Shown one piece after another: positions 1 through 5,222 of a stretch of DNA of 6,857 nucleotides. Source of the stretch: Bacteroidota bacterium (GTDB lineage: Bacteria > Bacteroidota > Bacteroidia > JAADEI01); the NCBI GenBank assembly GCA_015490475.1, contig WFXT01000012.1, positions 1-6,857 of the forward strand, written 5' to 3'. The notes under the pieces are model-generated. The model saw only the letters and a program-made list of their open reading frames with translations. It was not told the origin of the DNA and did not search any database. Numbering within the stretch: position 1 is the first letter of the stretch; each line of letters starts with the position of its first letter. Made by a program: the position numbers and the translations under genes.

Positions 1-778
1 CTCCATCCAGAATGAGGAACCACCGTGCCACTCCAGTGGTACGCTCTCCAACTAAATCAAAACCCTTAAAACCAATGACCACCTTACGATAAGGCACTTC
101 CACAAGTCTGCCGTGCAACTTAGACGGGGACAAGGCAAAAAGCGGTGTCAAAACAGCATAGGCAGTGTCTCCATTCTGTAAATACTGATAGGGATAAAAA
201 AATCTAACCCACTTCCATTGAGGTTTCTTGTTGTCAGAAAGCACATATCCGAAATGTGTTGGCACAAGCGGCTCTTCCCTCTCGTTGCGAAGTTCAAAAT
301 GTAGGTGGGGACCAGTGCTTGAACCACTATTACCAGAAAATCCTATTATTTCTCCTTTCTTCACAACTAACTTACCAGCAGGGGGATAAATATCAGCAAT
401 ATTAGTTTTGCGTCTCCGCAGGTAATTCTGAAGATAATTCTCTAAAGGTTTTGAAAACTTACGAAGATGGGCATATACAGAGAAGGAACCATCAGGATGC
501 TTTATATATACCGCTCTTCCATACCCATATGGCGAAATTCTGAGTCTGTAAACATATCCAGAGTCGTGAGCATAGACAGGAAAACCCTCTTTGTTAAATG
601 TTGAAAGGTCCCAACCAGCATGGAAATGTGAACCTCTTATTTCACCGAAGGCACCAGTAAGAACAAGAGTGTCTAACGGTTTGTGCTGAGCATTAATAAA
701 ATCACTCGCAAACCAACAGAGAAACAGAAGGACTTTAATACTGTTCTTTATCAGACGGAAAGTCTCCATCTTTAACAT
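1..778 (-). CDS. Secreted M23 (LytM-type) zinc metallopeptidase, C-terminus cut by the window edge
   Basis: Peptidoglycan hydrolase-type endopeptidase expected in the periplasm or outside the inner membrane. 259 residues are visible and the frame is still open at base 1. The N-terminus is a signal peptide: basic residues to K15, a hydrophobic core VLLFLCWFA (16-24) and a likely cut near NA-QH (residues 29-32). The M23 domain follows. It has GAFGEIR (42-48), the zinc motif H53-AGW-D57, YAHL with H104, and H158-L-H160-FE after GNSGSSTGP. All ligand and catalytic positions of the family are present, so it should be active. The ~95 residues after HLHFE belong to a C-terminal extension with no motif I recognise. 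The ATG at 778 is the most upstream possible start, because an in-frame TAA lies 6 bases before it; an ATG at 769 is the alternative. The gene overlaps the end of panB by 44 bases (35 with the shorter start), so the two are probably co-transcribed and perhaps translationally coupled. The cell-wall substrate is inferred from the family. Confidence 0.93.
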   Translation of the reverse strand, partial: MLKMETFRLIKNSIKVLLFLCWFASDFINAQHKPLDTLVLTGAFGEIRGSHFHAGWDLSTFNKEGFPVYAHDSGYVYRLRISPYGYGRAVYIKHPDGSFSVYAHLRKFSKPLENYLQNYLRRRKTNIADIYPPAGKLVVKKGEIIGFSGNSGSSTGPHLHFELRNEREEPLVPTHFGYVLSDNKKPQWKWVRFFYPYQYLQNGDTAYAVLTPLFALSPSKLHGRLVEVPYRKVVIGFKGFDLVGERTTGVARWFLILDG

Positions 779-1550
779 CCTTTATATAACGTTGCACAGC
801 ATTAAATATTTCATCATAAAGATTGGCGTATCTACGCAGAAAACGGGGATTAAATTCTTTTGTTATGCCCAGCATGTCGTGGATAACGAGCACTTGACCA
901 TCTGTCCATTTGCCTGCTCCAATACCAATAGTGGGAATCTTGAGCATTTCGGTTACTTCTTTTCCCAGTGTTGCAGGAATCTTCTCCAGAACAAGTGAAA
1001 AAATGCCTATGTCTTGAAGCAACAGAGCATCCTCTTTTAGGCGACGTGCTTCTTCCTCCTCTTTTGCTCTTACCTTATATGTTCCAAATTGATATATAGA
1101 CTGGGGTGTCAAGCCAAGATGTCCCATGACAGGAATCCCTGCATCCACTATTCTCTTCACTGCCTCTGCCACCTGCCTGCCTCCTTCTAATTTCACAGCA
1201 TGGGCACCGCTCTCCTTCATAATACGAATGGCGGCACGCACCGCCTCCTCAGGATTTACCTGATAGGTTCCAAAGGGAAGGTCAACGACAACCATTGCCC
1301 TTTTCACTGCTCTAACCACAGACTGGGCATGATAAATCATCTGGTCAAGGGTGATAGGAAGAGTGGTCTCATAGCCCGCCATAACATTGGCTGCCGAATC
1401 ACCAACCAGAATGACGTCAATGCCTGCTTCATCCAGAATCCTTGCCGTGGAATAATCATATGCAGTGAGCATGGCTATCTTAATGCCAGCCTGTTTCATC
1501 TGCTTCAGGGTGTATGTGGTAACCTTCTTTGGTTTTTCCATCTGCGTCAT
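735..1550 (-). CDS. panB: 3-methyl-2-oxobutanoate (ketopantoate) hydroxymethyltransferase
   Basis: Cytoplasmic enzyme of the first committed step of pantothenate (CoA precursor) synthesis: 2-oxoisovalerate plus 5,10-methylene-THF gives ketopantoate plus THF. The 271-residue length matches the family's (beta/alpha)8 barrel. Visible motifs are LTAYDY (28-33), VGDS with D51, DLPFG with D90, and KLEGG with E122; these are the magnesium ligands equivalent to Asp45, Asp84 and Glu114 of the E. coli enzyme. HLGLTPQS (144-151) follows, then LVLEK with E189, the equivalent of the catalytic base Glu181, and IPTIGIGAG. Nothing essential is missing. The 5' end is slightly uncertain: ATG at 1550 is used here, but the fourth residue is also Met (ATG at 1541), and a TAAGTTTG box at 1559-1566 lies 17 bases before that second ATG and only 8 before the first. 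No other pantothenate gene is visible. The following gene on the same strand encodes an M23 peptidase and overlaps its 3' end. Confidence 0.98.
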   Translation of the reverse strand: MTQMEKPKKVTTYTLKQMKQAGIKIAMLTAYDYSTARILDEAGIDVILVGDSAANVMAGYETTLPITLDQMIYHAQSVVRAVKRAMVVVDLPFGTYQVNPEEAVRAAIRIMKESGAHAVKLEGGRQVAEAVKRIVDAGIPVMGHLGLTPQSIYQFGTYKVRAKEEEEARRLKEDALLLQDIGIFSLVLEKIPATLGKEVTEMLKIPTIGIGAGKWTDGQVLVIHDMLGITKEFNPRFLRRYANLYDEIFNAVQRYIKDVKDGDFPSDKEQY

Positions 1551-1558
1551 AGCATTAG

Positions 1559-1613
1559 CAAACTTAAATGAAAATGGCTAATTGCTAAATTGACGCGGCT
1601 ACACGCAAATTTA
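1559..1613 (-). promoter_or_regulatory. Candidate promoter elements for panB and the M23 gene
   Basis: Two perfect matches to the Bacteroidota -7 consensus TAnnTTTG lie upstream of panB on the minus strand: TAAATTTG at 1606-1613 (leader of about 50 nt) and TAAGTTTG at 1559-1566, very close to the start. Neither has a convincing TTTG/TTG -33 box at the usual 17-23 base spacing; TTG triplets upstream of the distal box are 15 and 23 bases away. Consensus knowledge is from Bacteroides and Flavobacterium studies; assignment here is inference. In an AT-rich spacer some matches occur by chance. Confidence 0.35.
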
Positions 1614-1645
1614 TGCTCAAACAAAAATCAATTAATCAAGAAATC

Positions 1646-1674
1646 GCAGCAAGTCTAAAAAATATTTTTGCTGC
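1646..1674. repeat. Inverted repeat, 7-bp arms, between the small ORF and panB
   Basis: GCAGCAA (1646-1652) and TTGCTGC (1668-1674) are perfect inverted arms around a 15-base loop that itself contains AAAAATATTTTT-like symmetry. It lies about 57 bases past the stop of the possible minus-strand gene at 1732 and 33 bases upstream of the distal panB -7 box. It could be a weak terminator for the upstream gene or an operator for panB. There is no clean T-run directly after the stem on the minus strand, so a canonical intrinsic terminator is not shown. Confidence 0.4.
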
Positions 1675-1731
1675 AAGACCAACCAATAAAAAGCAAAACG
1701 TTATAAATGTAGCCCAGAAAATATGATAAAT

Positions 1732-2004
1732 TCATCTCAAAAGGACACTAATACGCACATGCCAAAAAGGGTCCCTGTCATTCTTATGTTTGTTCTTTTC
1801 ATAAATCAACATAGCAAAATTCTCGTCCATTACACCTTTCACATATATCCAGTTAGCTAAAAGCCGATTGTAATGACGATAATTAAGTATATGTTTCACA
1901 AACAGCCCGAGATGATTGTCCATGTAATAGTTGCGTAGTTTTCTCCACATAATCTGGTATGCTATAACCAACGAAAACATCACAAACAGAACATAAGCAG
2001 TCAT
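1732..2004 (-). CDS. Possible small single-pass membrane protein, unrecognised
   Basis: I do not recognise this protein. From ATG at 2004 it has 90 residues: an N-terminal hydrophobic segment (about 3-20, TAYVLFVMFSLVIAYQIMW) followed at once by RKLR, suggesting a signal anchor with a cytoplasmic C-terminus. The rest is rich in Asn, His, Tyr and Lys (for example NYRHYNRLLANW) and ends in a basic tail. The frame stays open upstream to a TTG at 2100 (122 residues). I prefer the ATG because the upstream stretch crosses a 14-bp tandem duplication that is read in two different frames, which suggests non-coding DNA. It is the only sizeable frame in this spacer and its composition looks protein-like, but there is no family motif, no clear ribosome site and no strong promoter. 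It could be a chance frame or the remnant of a larger gene. It reads toward panB but is 181 bases from it. Confidence 0.42.
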   Translation of the reverse strand: MTAYVLFVMFSLVIAYQIMWRKLRNYYMDNHLGLFVKHILNYRHYNRLLANWIYVKGVMDENFAMLIYEKNKHKNDRDPFWHVRISVLLR

Positions 2005-2013
2005 AGAACATAT

Positions 2014-2030
2014 ATACCAATCTATGGTAT
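2014..2030. repeat. Short inverted repeat upstream of the possible small gene
   Basis: ATACCA (2014-2019) and TGGTAT (2025-2030) are perfect 6-bp inverted arms with a 5-base centre. The repeat ends 9 bases before the preferred ATG (2004) of the minus-strand frame, a position fitting an operator or a 5' leader hairpin. With arms this short, chance is a real alternative. Confidence 0.3.
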
Positions 2031-2036
2031 CAACAA

Positions 2037-2064
2037 TGAACAGAAAATAGTGAACAGAAAATAG
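2037..2064. repeat. Perfect tandem 14-bp duplication
   Basis: TGAACAGAAAATAG occurs twice back to back (2037-2050 and 2051-2064) without a mismatch. The core CAGAAAATAG recurs in inverted orientation as CTATTTTCTG at 2117-2126, and a 9-of-10 copy (CAGAAAATAT) lies at 1715-1724 next to the stop of the small minus-strand frame. The second direct copy and the inverted copy can pair as a 10-bp stem around a 52-base loop. A 14-bp unit is not a multiple of three, which argues against coding here. Possible roles are tandem protein-binding sites or a slippage duplication. Confidence 0.75.
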
Positions 2065-2116
2065 TATAATACGGGGGTGCCATGAATGAGAGTTGCCCAA
2101 AAGATTGTTTTCTTTT

Positions 2117-2126
2117 CTATTTTCTG
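2117..2126. repeat. Inverted copy of the CAGAAAATAG core
   Basis: CTATTTTCTG here is the exact reverse complement of the core of the tandem duplication at 2037-2064. It lies about 90 bases upstream of the acetyltransferase start and on the other side of the likely divergence point of transcription. Confidence 0.55.
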
Positions 2127-2169
2127 CAACTTAACAATTATCTCCCTTTATTGTTATTCAACGTATCAC

Positions 2170-2209
2170 TTTGTATATGAGTGTCTTAACTTTGATGGAA
2201 AATGTTAAG
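2170..2209 (+). promoter_or_regulatory. Candidate promoter and operator-like repeat for the GNAT-ligase pair
   Basis: TAACTTTG (2187-2194) matches the Bacteroidota -7 consensus and ends 20 bases before the ATG at 2215. A TTTG at 2170-2173 could be the -33 box, but the 13-base spacing is shorter than usual. The -7 box lies inside a 6-bp inverted repeat, CTTAAC (2185-2190) and GTTAAG (2204-2209); a further CTTAAC is at 2130-2135. A regulator binding these arms would cover the promoter, but this is inference. Confidence 0.4.
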
Positions 2210-2214
2210 TAAAC

Positions 2215-2493
2215 ATGACAGAAAACAAACCAGAGGTTAAACATGCAGGCAAATTTTATGTGGAAATTGACGGCAAAGAAGCCGTGTGTGAATACTTCTT
2301 TAAGGATGCTAATACTATTGTATTCCCACATACTTTTGTACCCGAAGAATTAAGGGGCAGGGGGCTAGCTGGACAACTGGTTAAAACAGCCCTTGAATTT
2401 GCAAAGACACACAACCTCAAAGTGATACCTGTGTGCTCATACGTCAAACGCTATTTAGAAAAGCATCCTGAATATAAGGACCTTATTGCGTGA
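2215..2493 (+). CDS. Mini-GNAT N-acetyltransferase (YjdJ/NATD1-like family)
   Basis: Small one-domain acetyl-CoA-binding protein of 92 residues, the normal length for this compact GNAT branch (Pfam GNAT_acetyltr_2-like). Visible features are a strand-rich N-terminus with the substrate-side segment EYFF (26-29), FPHTFVPEELRG with the conserved HT (39-40), the acetyl-CoA pyrophosphate loop RGRGLA (47-52) leading into helix GQLVKTALEFA, then PVCSYV with Cys74 (72-77) and HPEY (84-87). All family hallmarks are intact. The cellular substrate of the family is poorly defined and nothing here identifies it. The ATG at 2215 lies 20 bases after a TAACTTTG box. The TGA stop overlaps the GTG start of the next gene (GTGA), a strong sign of translational coupling with the O-antigen ligase-like protein. 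Whether the enzyme acts on envelope sugars or proteins is unknown; the coupling could simply be operon packing. Confidence 0.92.
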   Translation: MTENKPEVKHAGKFYVEIDGKEAVCEYFFKDANTIVFPHTFVPEELRGRGLAGQLVKTALEFAKTHNLKVIPVCSYVKRYLEKHPEYKDLIA

Positions 2494-3686
2494 GCAGGAC
2501 GGACACATTCTGGAACTGTTGGCACAACAGACACCTCAAGTTACTATTCTCCTCATTTGCCTTACCCAACTTTATAAACACACTGGCAATATGGATAAGT
2601 GTTCTAATATGGCTCATTAACTATCTATATGACAAGTCAGTTGCTATAAACATTGTTAGAACAGGATTCCGAGAACATAAAATTCCATTTTTAGCATCCT
2701 TTATGCTGTTTATTATGATAATAATAGGTGGGCTTTCTTCGGCAGACATTTTCTCTGGAATTGAAGATATTATACAGAAATTGCCATTTATCATTTTTCC
2801 TGTTGTTATTAGTCCTGTTATTCTATCTGCCCAAGAGCAAGTTAAAAACCTTGAAAATTCATTTGTTGCAGGAACCTTAATTATTCTTGTTTTGGCAGAA
2901 GTAATGTTATTTCACAAATGGCTAAATAGAGACGTTTCATTTATTGACCTTGCTCTCCGTGAAACTTATGTTGAATTCACTTCACTTATTAATCTTCATC
3001 CTAACTTATTTGCTCTGATGCTTACACTGTCAACTGCTATCATCTTAATTAGAGCAATTCAGGAACGTCTTTCCCTGATAAGAGCAATAGCACTTGCTTT
3101 ATTAATTTTTGGTTTATGGCAATCCGCTTCACGTCTTGCCGTTATCTTTTTGATAGCCATAATTTCAGGGATTACATTTGAAACTGTTAAACAGAGAAAT
3201 TTTAAACTTATAGTAACACTTATAACCATATCTGCTGGTCTCTTAGTCGCCTTTTTGAACAATAGTGCCATTAAACACAGAATGACGCACGTGCTGAAAG
3301 GGAATGAAGTAAGGTTGCAAGTGTGGACATGTGCTGTTGAAGTAATAAAGAACAATCCAGACATTGTTTTATTCGGCTTGGGCACAACAGATGTTAAGCC
3401 TGCCCTCAAAAAATGCTACATAGAAAAAGGTTTTGAACTTCCTGCCCGCAAAAACCTTAATGCACATAACCAGTTCCTTGAATTCCTCCTTGGAGCAGGA
3501 ATAATTCCACTCTTTTTATGGCTTACCCTTCTTGTCTATTTTGCTTTGCACATCAAAAATGGAACCATGCTCACTTTTTTCATTGCAATAGTGGGCTTTG
3601 CCCTTGTGGACTCAATCTTCAATGTCCAGAAAGGAATTGTGATTTTTAATGGCTTTTACTGGTTACTATTATATGCGAAAAAATAA
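2490..3686 (+). CDS. O-antigen ligase/polymerase-like polytopic membrane protein (Wzy_C superfamily)
   Basis: Inner-membrane protein of 398 residues with about 10-11 hydrophobic segments (roughly 29-45, 67-82, 98-113, 125-141, 171-187, 196-210, 214-230, 239-256, 333-352, 359-375 and 382-395). A large polar loop lies between the eighth and ninth (about 257-332). This topology and the motifs fit the WaaL/Wzy family, which joins or polymerises lipid-linked glycans on the periplasmic face. Key spots are NLHPNLF (168-174), SASRLA (212-217), R275 and W279 with a short Asn-Pro stretch then FGLGTTD (295-301), and NAHNQFLEFLLGAG (324-337) at the end of the loop, matching the conserved HN...GxxG region. 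The GTG start overlaps the preceding stop, and no other usable Met occurs before residue 72. Whether it transfers O-antigen, polymerises capsule or modifies protein cannot be told; no glycosyltransferases or flippases are in view, so it may be an orphan ligase. Confidence 0.88.
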   Translation: MSRTDTFWNCWHNRHLKLLFSSFALPNFINTLAIWISVLIWLINYLYDKSVAINIVRTGFREHKIPFLASFMLFIMIIIGGLSSADIFSGIEDIIQKLPFIIFPVVISPVILSAQEQVKNLENSFVAGTLIILVLAEVMLFHKWLNRDVSFIDLALRETYVEFTSLINLHPNLFALMLTLSTAIILIRAIQERLSLIRAIALALLIFGLWQSASRLAVIFLIAIISGITFETVKQRNFKLIVTLITISAGLLVAFLNNSAIKHRMTHVLKGNEVRLQVWTCAVEVIKNNPDIVLFGLGTTDVKPALKKCYIEKGFELPARKNLNAHNQFLEFLLGAGIIPLFLWLTLLVYFALHIKNGTMLTFFIAIVGFALVDSIFNVQKGIVIFNGFYWLLLYAKK

Positions 3687-3693
3687 TTTTTAT

Positions 3694-3701
3694 TAACTTT
3701 G
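3694..3701 (+). promoter_or_regulatory. Candidate -7 promoter box ahead of the first DUF996 gene
   Basis: TAACTTTG, identical to the box before the acetyltransferase gene, starts 8 bases after the ligase-like gene's stop and ends 21 bases before the ATG at 3723. No good -33 TTTG is seen 17-23 bases upstream. If real, it gives the DUF996 gene its own transcript with a leader of about 14 nt, in addition to any read-through. Confidence 0.4.
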
Positions 3702-3722
3702 CCACAGAAAAATTATAGTGAG

Positions 3723-4364
3723 ATGACGTACGAAAGTGCCATTGTAAGGAAGCCATTTCCAAGGGAAGTTGCCAACTTGGGGTTCATGGGTGTGTTGTTT
3801 GAAGTAATTGGCTTTGTAGTTAGCATCATACCGTTCATAGGAACCCTTGGTTCTCTGTTATCCCTTGTCGGGACTATAATGTTAATCATTTCATACTTCA
3901 GACTTGCTAAAGCATGGCAAGACGAGAAATTAAGGAATCTGAGTAAATGGTATGTAATAGGCCTCGTTGCCACTATTATTGCTAGTATCATAGTTGGGAT
4001 TATTATAGCCGGCTCTGTGGTAGCTGCAGGCGGTATAGGTGCTGTTATGGGTAATGATGGTACTGCCAATGTAGGTAATATTTTAGCTGGGCTATTCGCT
4101 GGGCTGGGAATCGGTGCCTTCTTTGCTGCATTGTTTGTACTCCTTATATACCTAGCAGTCAAGATAATTTTTTACTACCTATATGCTCACATAGCAAGTA
4201 TTAGTGGAATTTCACAGTTCAAAACAACAGGTTTATTGTTTCTTATCGGTACCTTAACTTCATTCATATTGATAGGTTTTGTAATCATGATCATTGGTGC
4301 AGTATTTCATATCATAGCATGGTCAAAGGCAAAGGAAAGTAGTGTAGAAACTGAAACTGTATAG
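3723..4364 (+). CDS. DUF996-family multi-pass membrane protein, first tandem copy
   Basis: Uncharacterised integral membrane protein of 213 residues, assigned to DUF996 by its layout and motifs; the family has no known function. It has an early segment VANLGFMGVLFEVIGFV (16-32), a second with the SLVGTIMLIISYF signature (47-59), then a polar turn RLAKAWQDEKLRNLSKW, further hydrophobic stretches at about 77-102, 118-150 and 169-199, and the C-terminal hallmark ISGISQFKTTG (160-170) ending in HIIAWSKA (196-203). A Gly/Ala-rich, weakly polar stretch (about 100-137) sits mid-protein and has no match in the neighbouring paralogue. I chose ATG 3723 over an in-frame TTG at 3699, because that TTG is the end of a TAACTTTG promoter-like box. 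The gap to the ligase-like gene is 36 bases. Six or so membrane passes are likely; exact topology is uncertain. Confidence 0.85.
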   Translation: MTYESAIVRKPFPREVANLGFMGVLFEVIGFVVSIIPFIGTLGSLLSLVGTIMLIISYFRLAKAWQDEKLRNLSKWYVIGLVATIIASIIVGIIIAGSVVAAGGIGAVMGNDGTANVGNILAGLFAGLGIGAFFAALFVLLIYLAVKIIFYYLYAHIASISGISQFKTTGLLFLIGTLTSFILIGFVIMIIGAVFHIIAWSKAKESSVETETV

Positions 4365-4584
4365 ATTAAATAGCACGCATTTATACCTATATCTAATTTA
4401 TGCTATGTCCTGATAACGTTTTTGTTCTCTCTAATTAAGGAAGTCAAGAATCTTCTACAAAACCAAATTTGCAAAAAGCATAGGCACCAAATAGAAATAT
4501 TAAAAGAATTATATAATGTAACTTTAACCTTGCATAAGCATAAGTTAGTGTATTGATTGCTACTTGCCTAAAAAACTTATAAAG
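4365..4584. other. AT-rich spacer between the two DUF996 genes
   Basis: About 220 bases with no supported gene. Visible are a doubled GCATAA (4532-4543), TTATGCT (4398-4404) with its reverse complement AGCATAA (4537-4543), and two overlapping near-matches to TAnnTTTG on the plus strand: TAACTTTA (4519-4526) and TAACCTTG (4525-4532), about 52 bases before the ATG at 4585. No GC-rich stem with a T-run that would mark a classical terminator for the first DUF996 gene is seen. The length of the spacer suggests the second gene has its own promoter here. Confidence 0.5.
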
Positions 4585-5202
4585 ATGGAATATAGCCAAA
4601 CAGTGGGAACCAGAGAAATTTCAAGAGCTGTAGCAACTTTGGGTTTATTAGGTATTATCCTATCACTTGCTGGTTACCTGATTGAACTTTTCATACTTCA
4701 ATATGTTGGTTCCTTTATTGGAACGATAGGAACACTTCTCCTAATTGTTAGTTACTTCAAATTGGGCTTTGAATGGGATGACACGGAAATAAAGAAATAT
4801 GCTGGATTGTTTGTGTTTTTTATTGCAATCACTGGTTTAGTTATGATAATTTCAATTGTGGTAATTGCTCTGTTTATCAAAAACAGTGATGCAATACATC
4901 TGGTAATCAACAACGGACAAGTTAGCTGGCAGGGGTTATGGACAGTGGTTAAAAACATGGGTTTCAAAGCTATCGTTCTGGGACTTGTTACTTATGTTCT
5001 CTTGATTTTCGTGGGATTTAGTTTCTACAAACTGTACGACAGAATTGGTAAAATAAGTGGGATAAAGGAATTCACCACTACAGGCAAGCTATACCTATTT
5101 GGCATTCTTTCTCTACCGATACTGGTTGGGATTGCTTTACTACTTGTGTCATACGCTTATCACATCATAGCATGGGCAAAAGCAAGAACGAGAACAAAAT
5201 AA
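4585..5202 (+). CDS. DUF996-family multi-pass membrane protein, second tandem copy
   Basis: 205-residue integral membrane protein, a diverged paralogue of the gene just upstream. The shared framework is clear: ATLGLLGI (17-24) versus the first copy's ANLGFMGV, IGTLLLIVSYFKL then a polar W-x-D turn (E63-WDD), a C-terminal YKLYDRIGKISGIKEFTTTG (148-167), and the ending HIIAWAKA (193-200) before a basic tail ARTRTK. In place of the Gly/Ala-rich middle of the first copy it has a polar stretch IKNSDAIHLVINNGQVSW (about 98-115) between hydrophobic segments. Hydrophobic stretches lie at about 17-38, 41-59, 73-98, 128-147 and 169-190. ATG 4585 is preferred to the in-frame TTG at 4564: the seven extra residues would be PKKLIK-like and unconserved, and the other paralogue also aligns from its ATG. 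Function is unknown. It converges on ligA with 20 bases between the two stops. Confidence 0.84.
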   Translation: MEYSQTVGTREISRAVATLGLLGIILSLAGYLIELFILQYVGSFIGTIGTLLLIVSYFKLGFEWDDTEIKKYAGLFVFFIAITGLVMIISIVVIALFIKNSDAIHLVINNGQVSWQGLWTVVKNMGFKAIVLGLVTYVLLIFVGFSFYKLYDRIGKISGIKEFTTTGKLYLFGILSLPILVGIALLLVSYAYHIIAWAKARTRTK

Positions 5203-5222
5203 GTATAGACTCAAGCAAGAGC

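Noticed and set aside
16..21. Lipoprotein reading of the M23 N-terminus (Cys21)
   Set aside because: The residues before Cys21 (LFL) do not form a lipobox, while a standard cleavage site near NA-QH (29-32) is present.
792..1571. Plus-strand open frames opposite panB
   Set aside because: They are antisense to a fully conserved panB frame and show Cys/His-rich, family-less translations typical of shadow frames.
3699..3722. TTG-initiated N-terminal extension of the first DUF996 protein
   Set aside because: The TTG is part of a TAACTTTG promoter-like box, and the ATG at 3723 aligns better with the paralogue.
3059..4162. Minus-strand open frames opposite the ligase-like and first DUF996 genes
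   Set aside because: Antisense shadows of membrane-protein genes; the Pro/Ile/Thr-rich translation mirrors Gly/Asn/Ala codons on the other strand.
4398..4543. TTATGCT and AGCATAA as a long-range stem
   Set aside because: Only 7 AT-rich base pairs separated by over 130 bases; well within chance.
4564..4584. TTG-initiated extension of the second DUF996 protein
   Set aside because: The added residues are few and unconserved, and an ATG follows at 4585.
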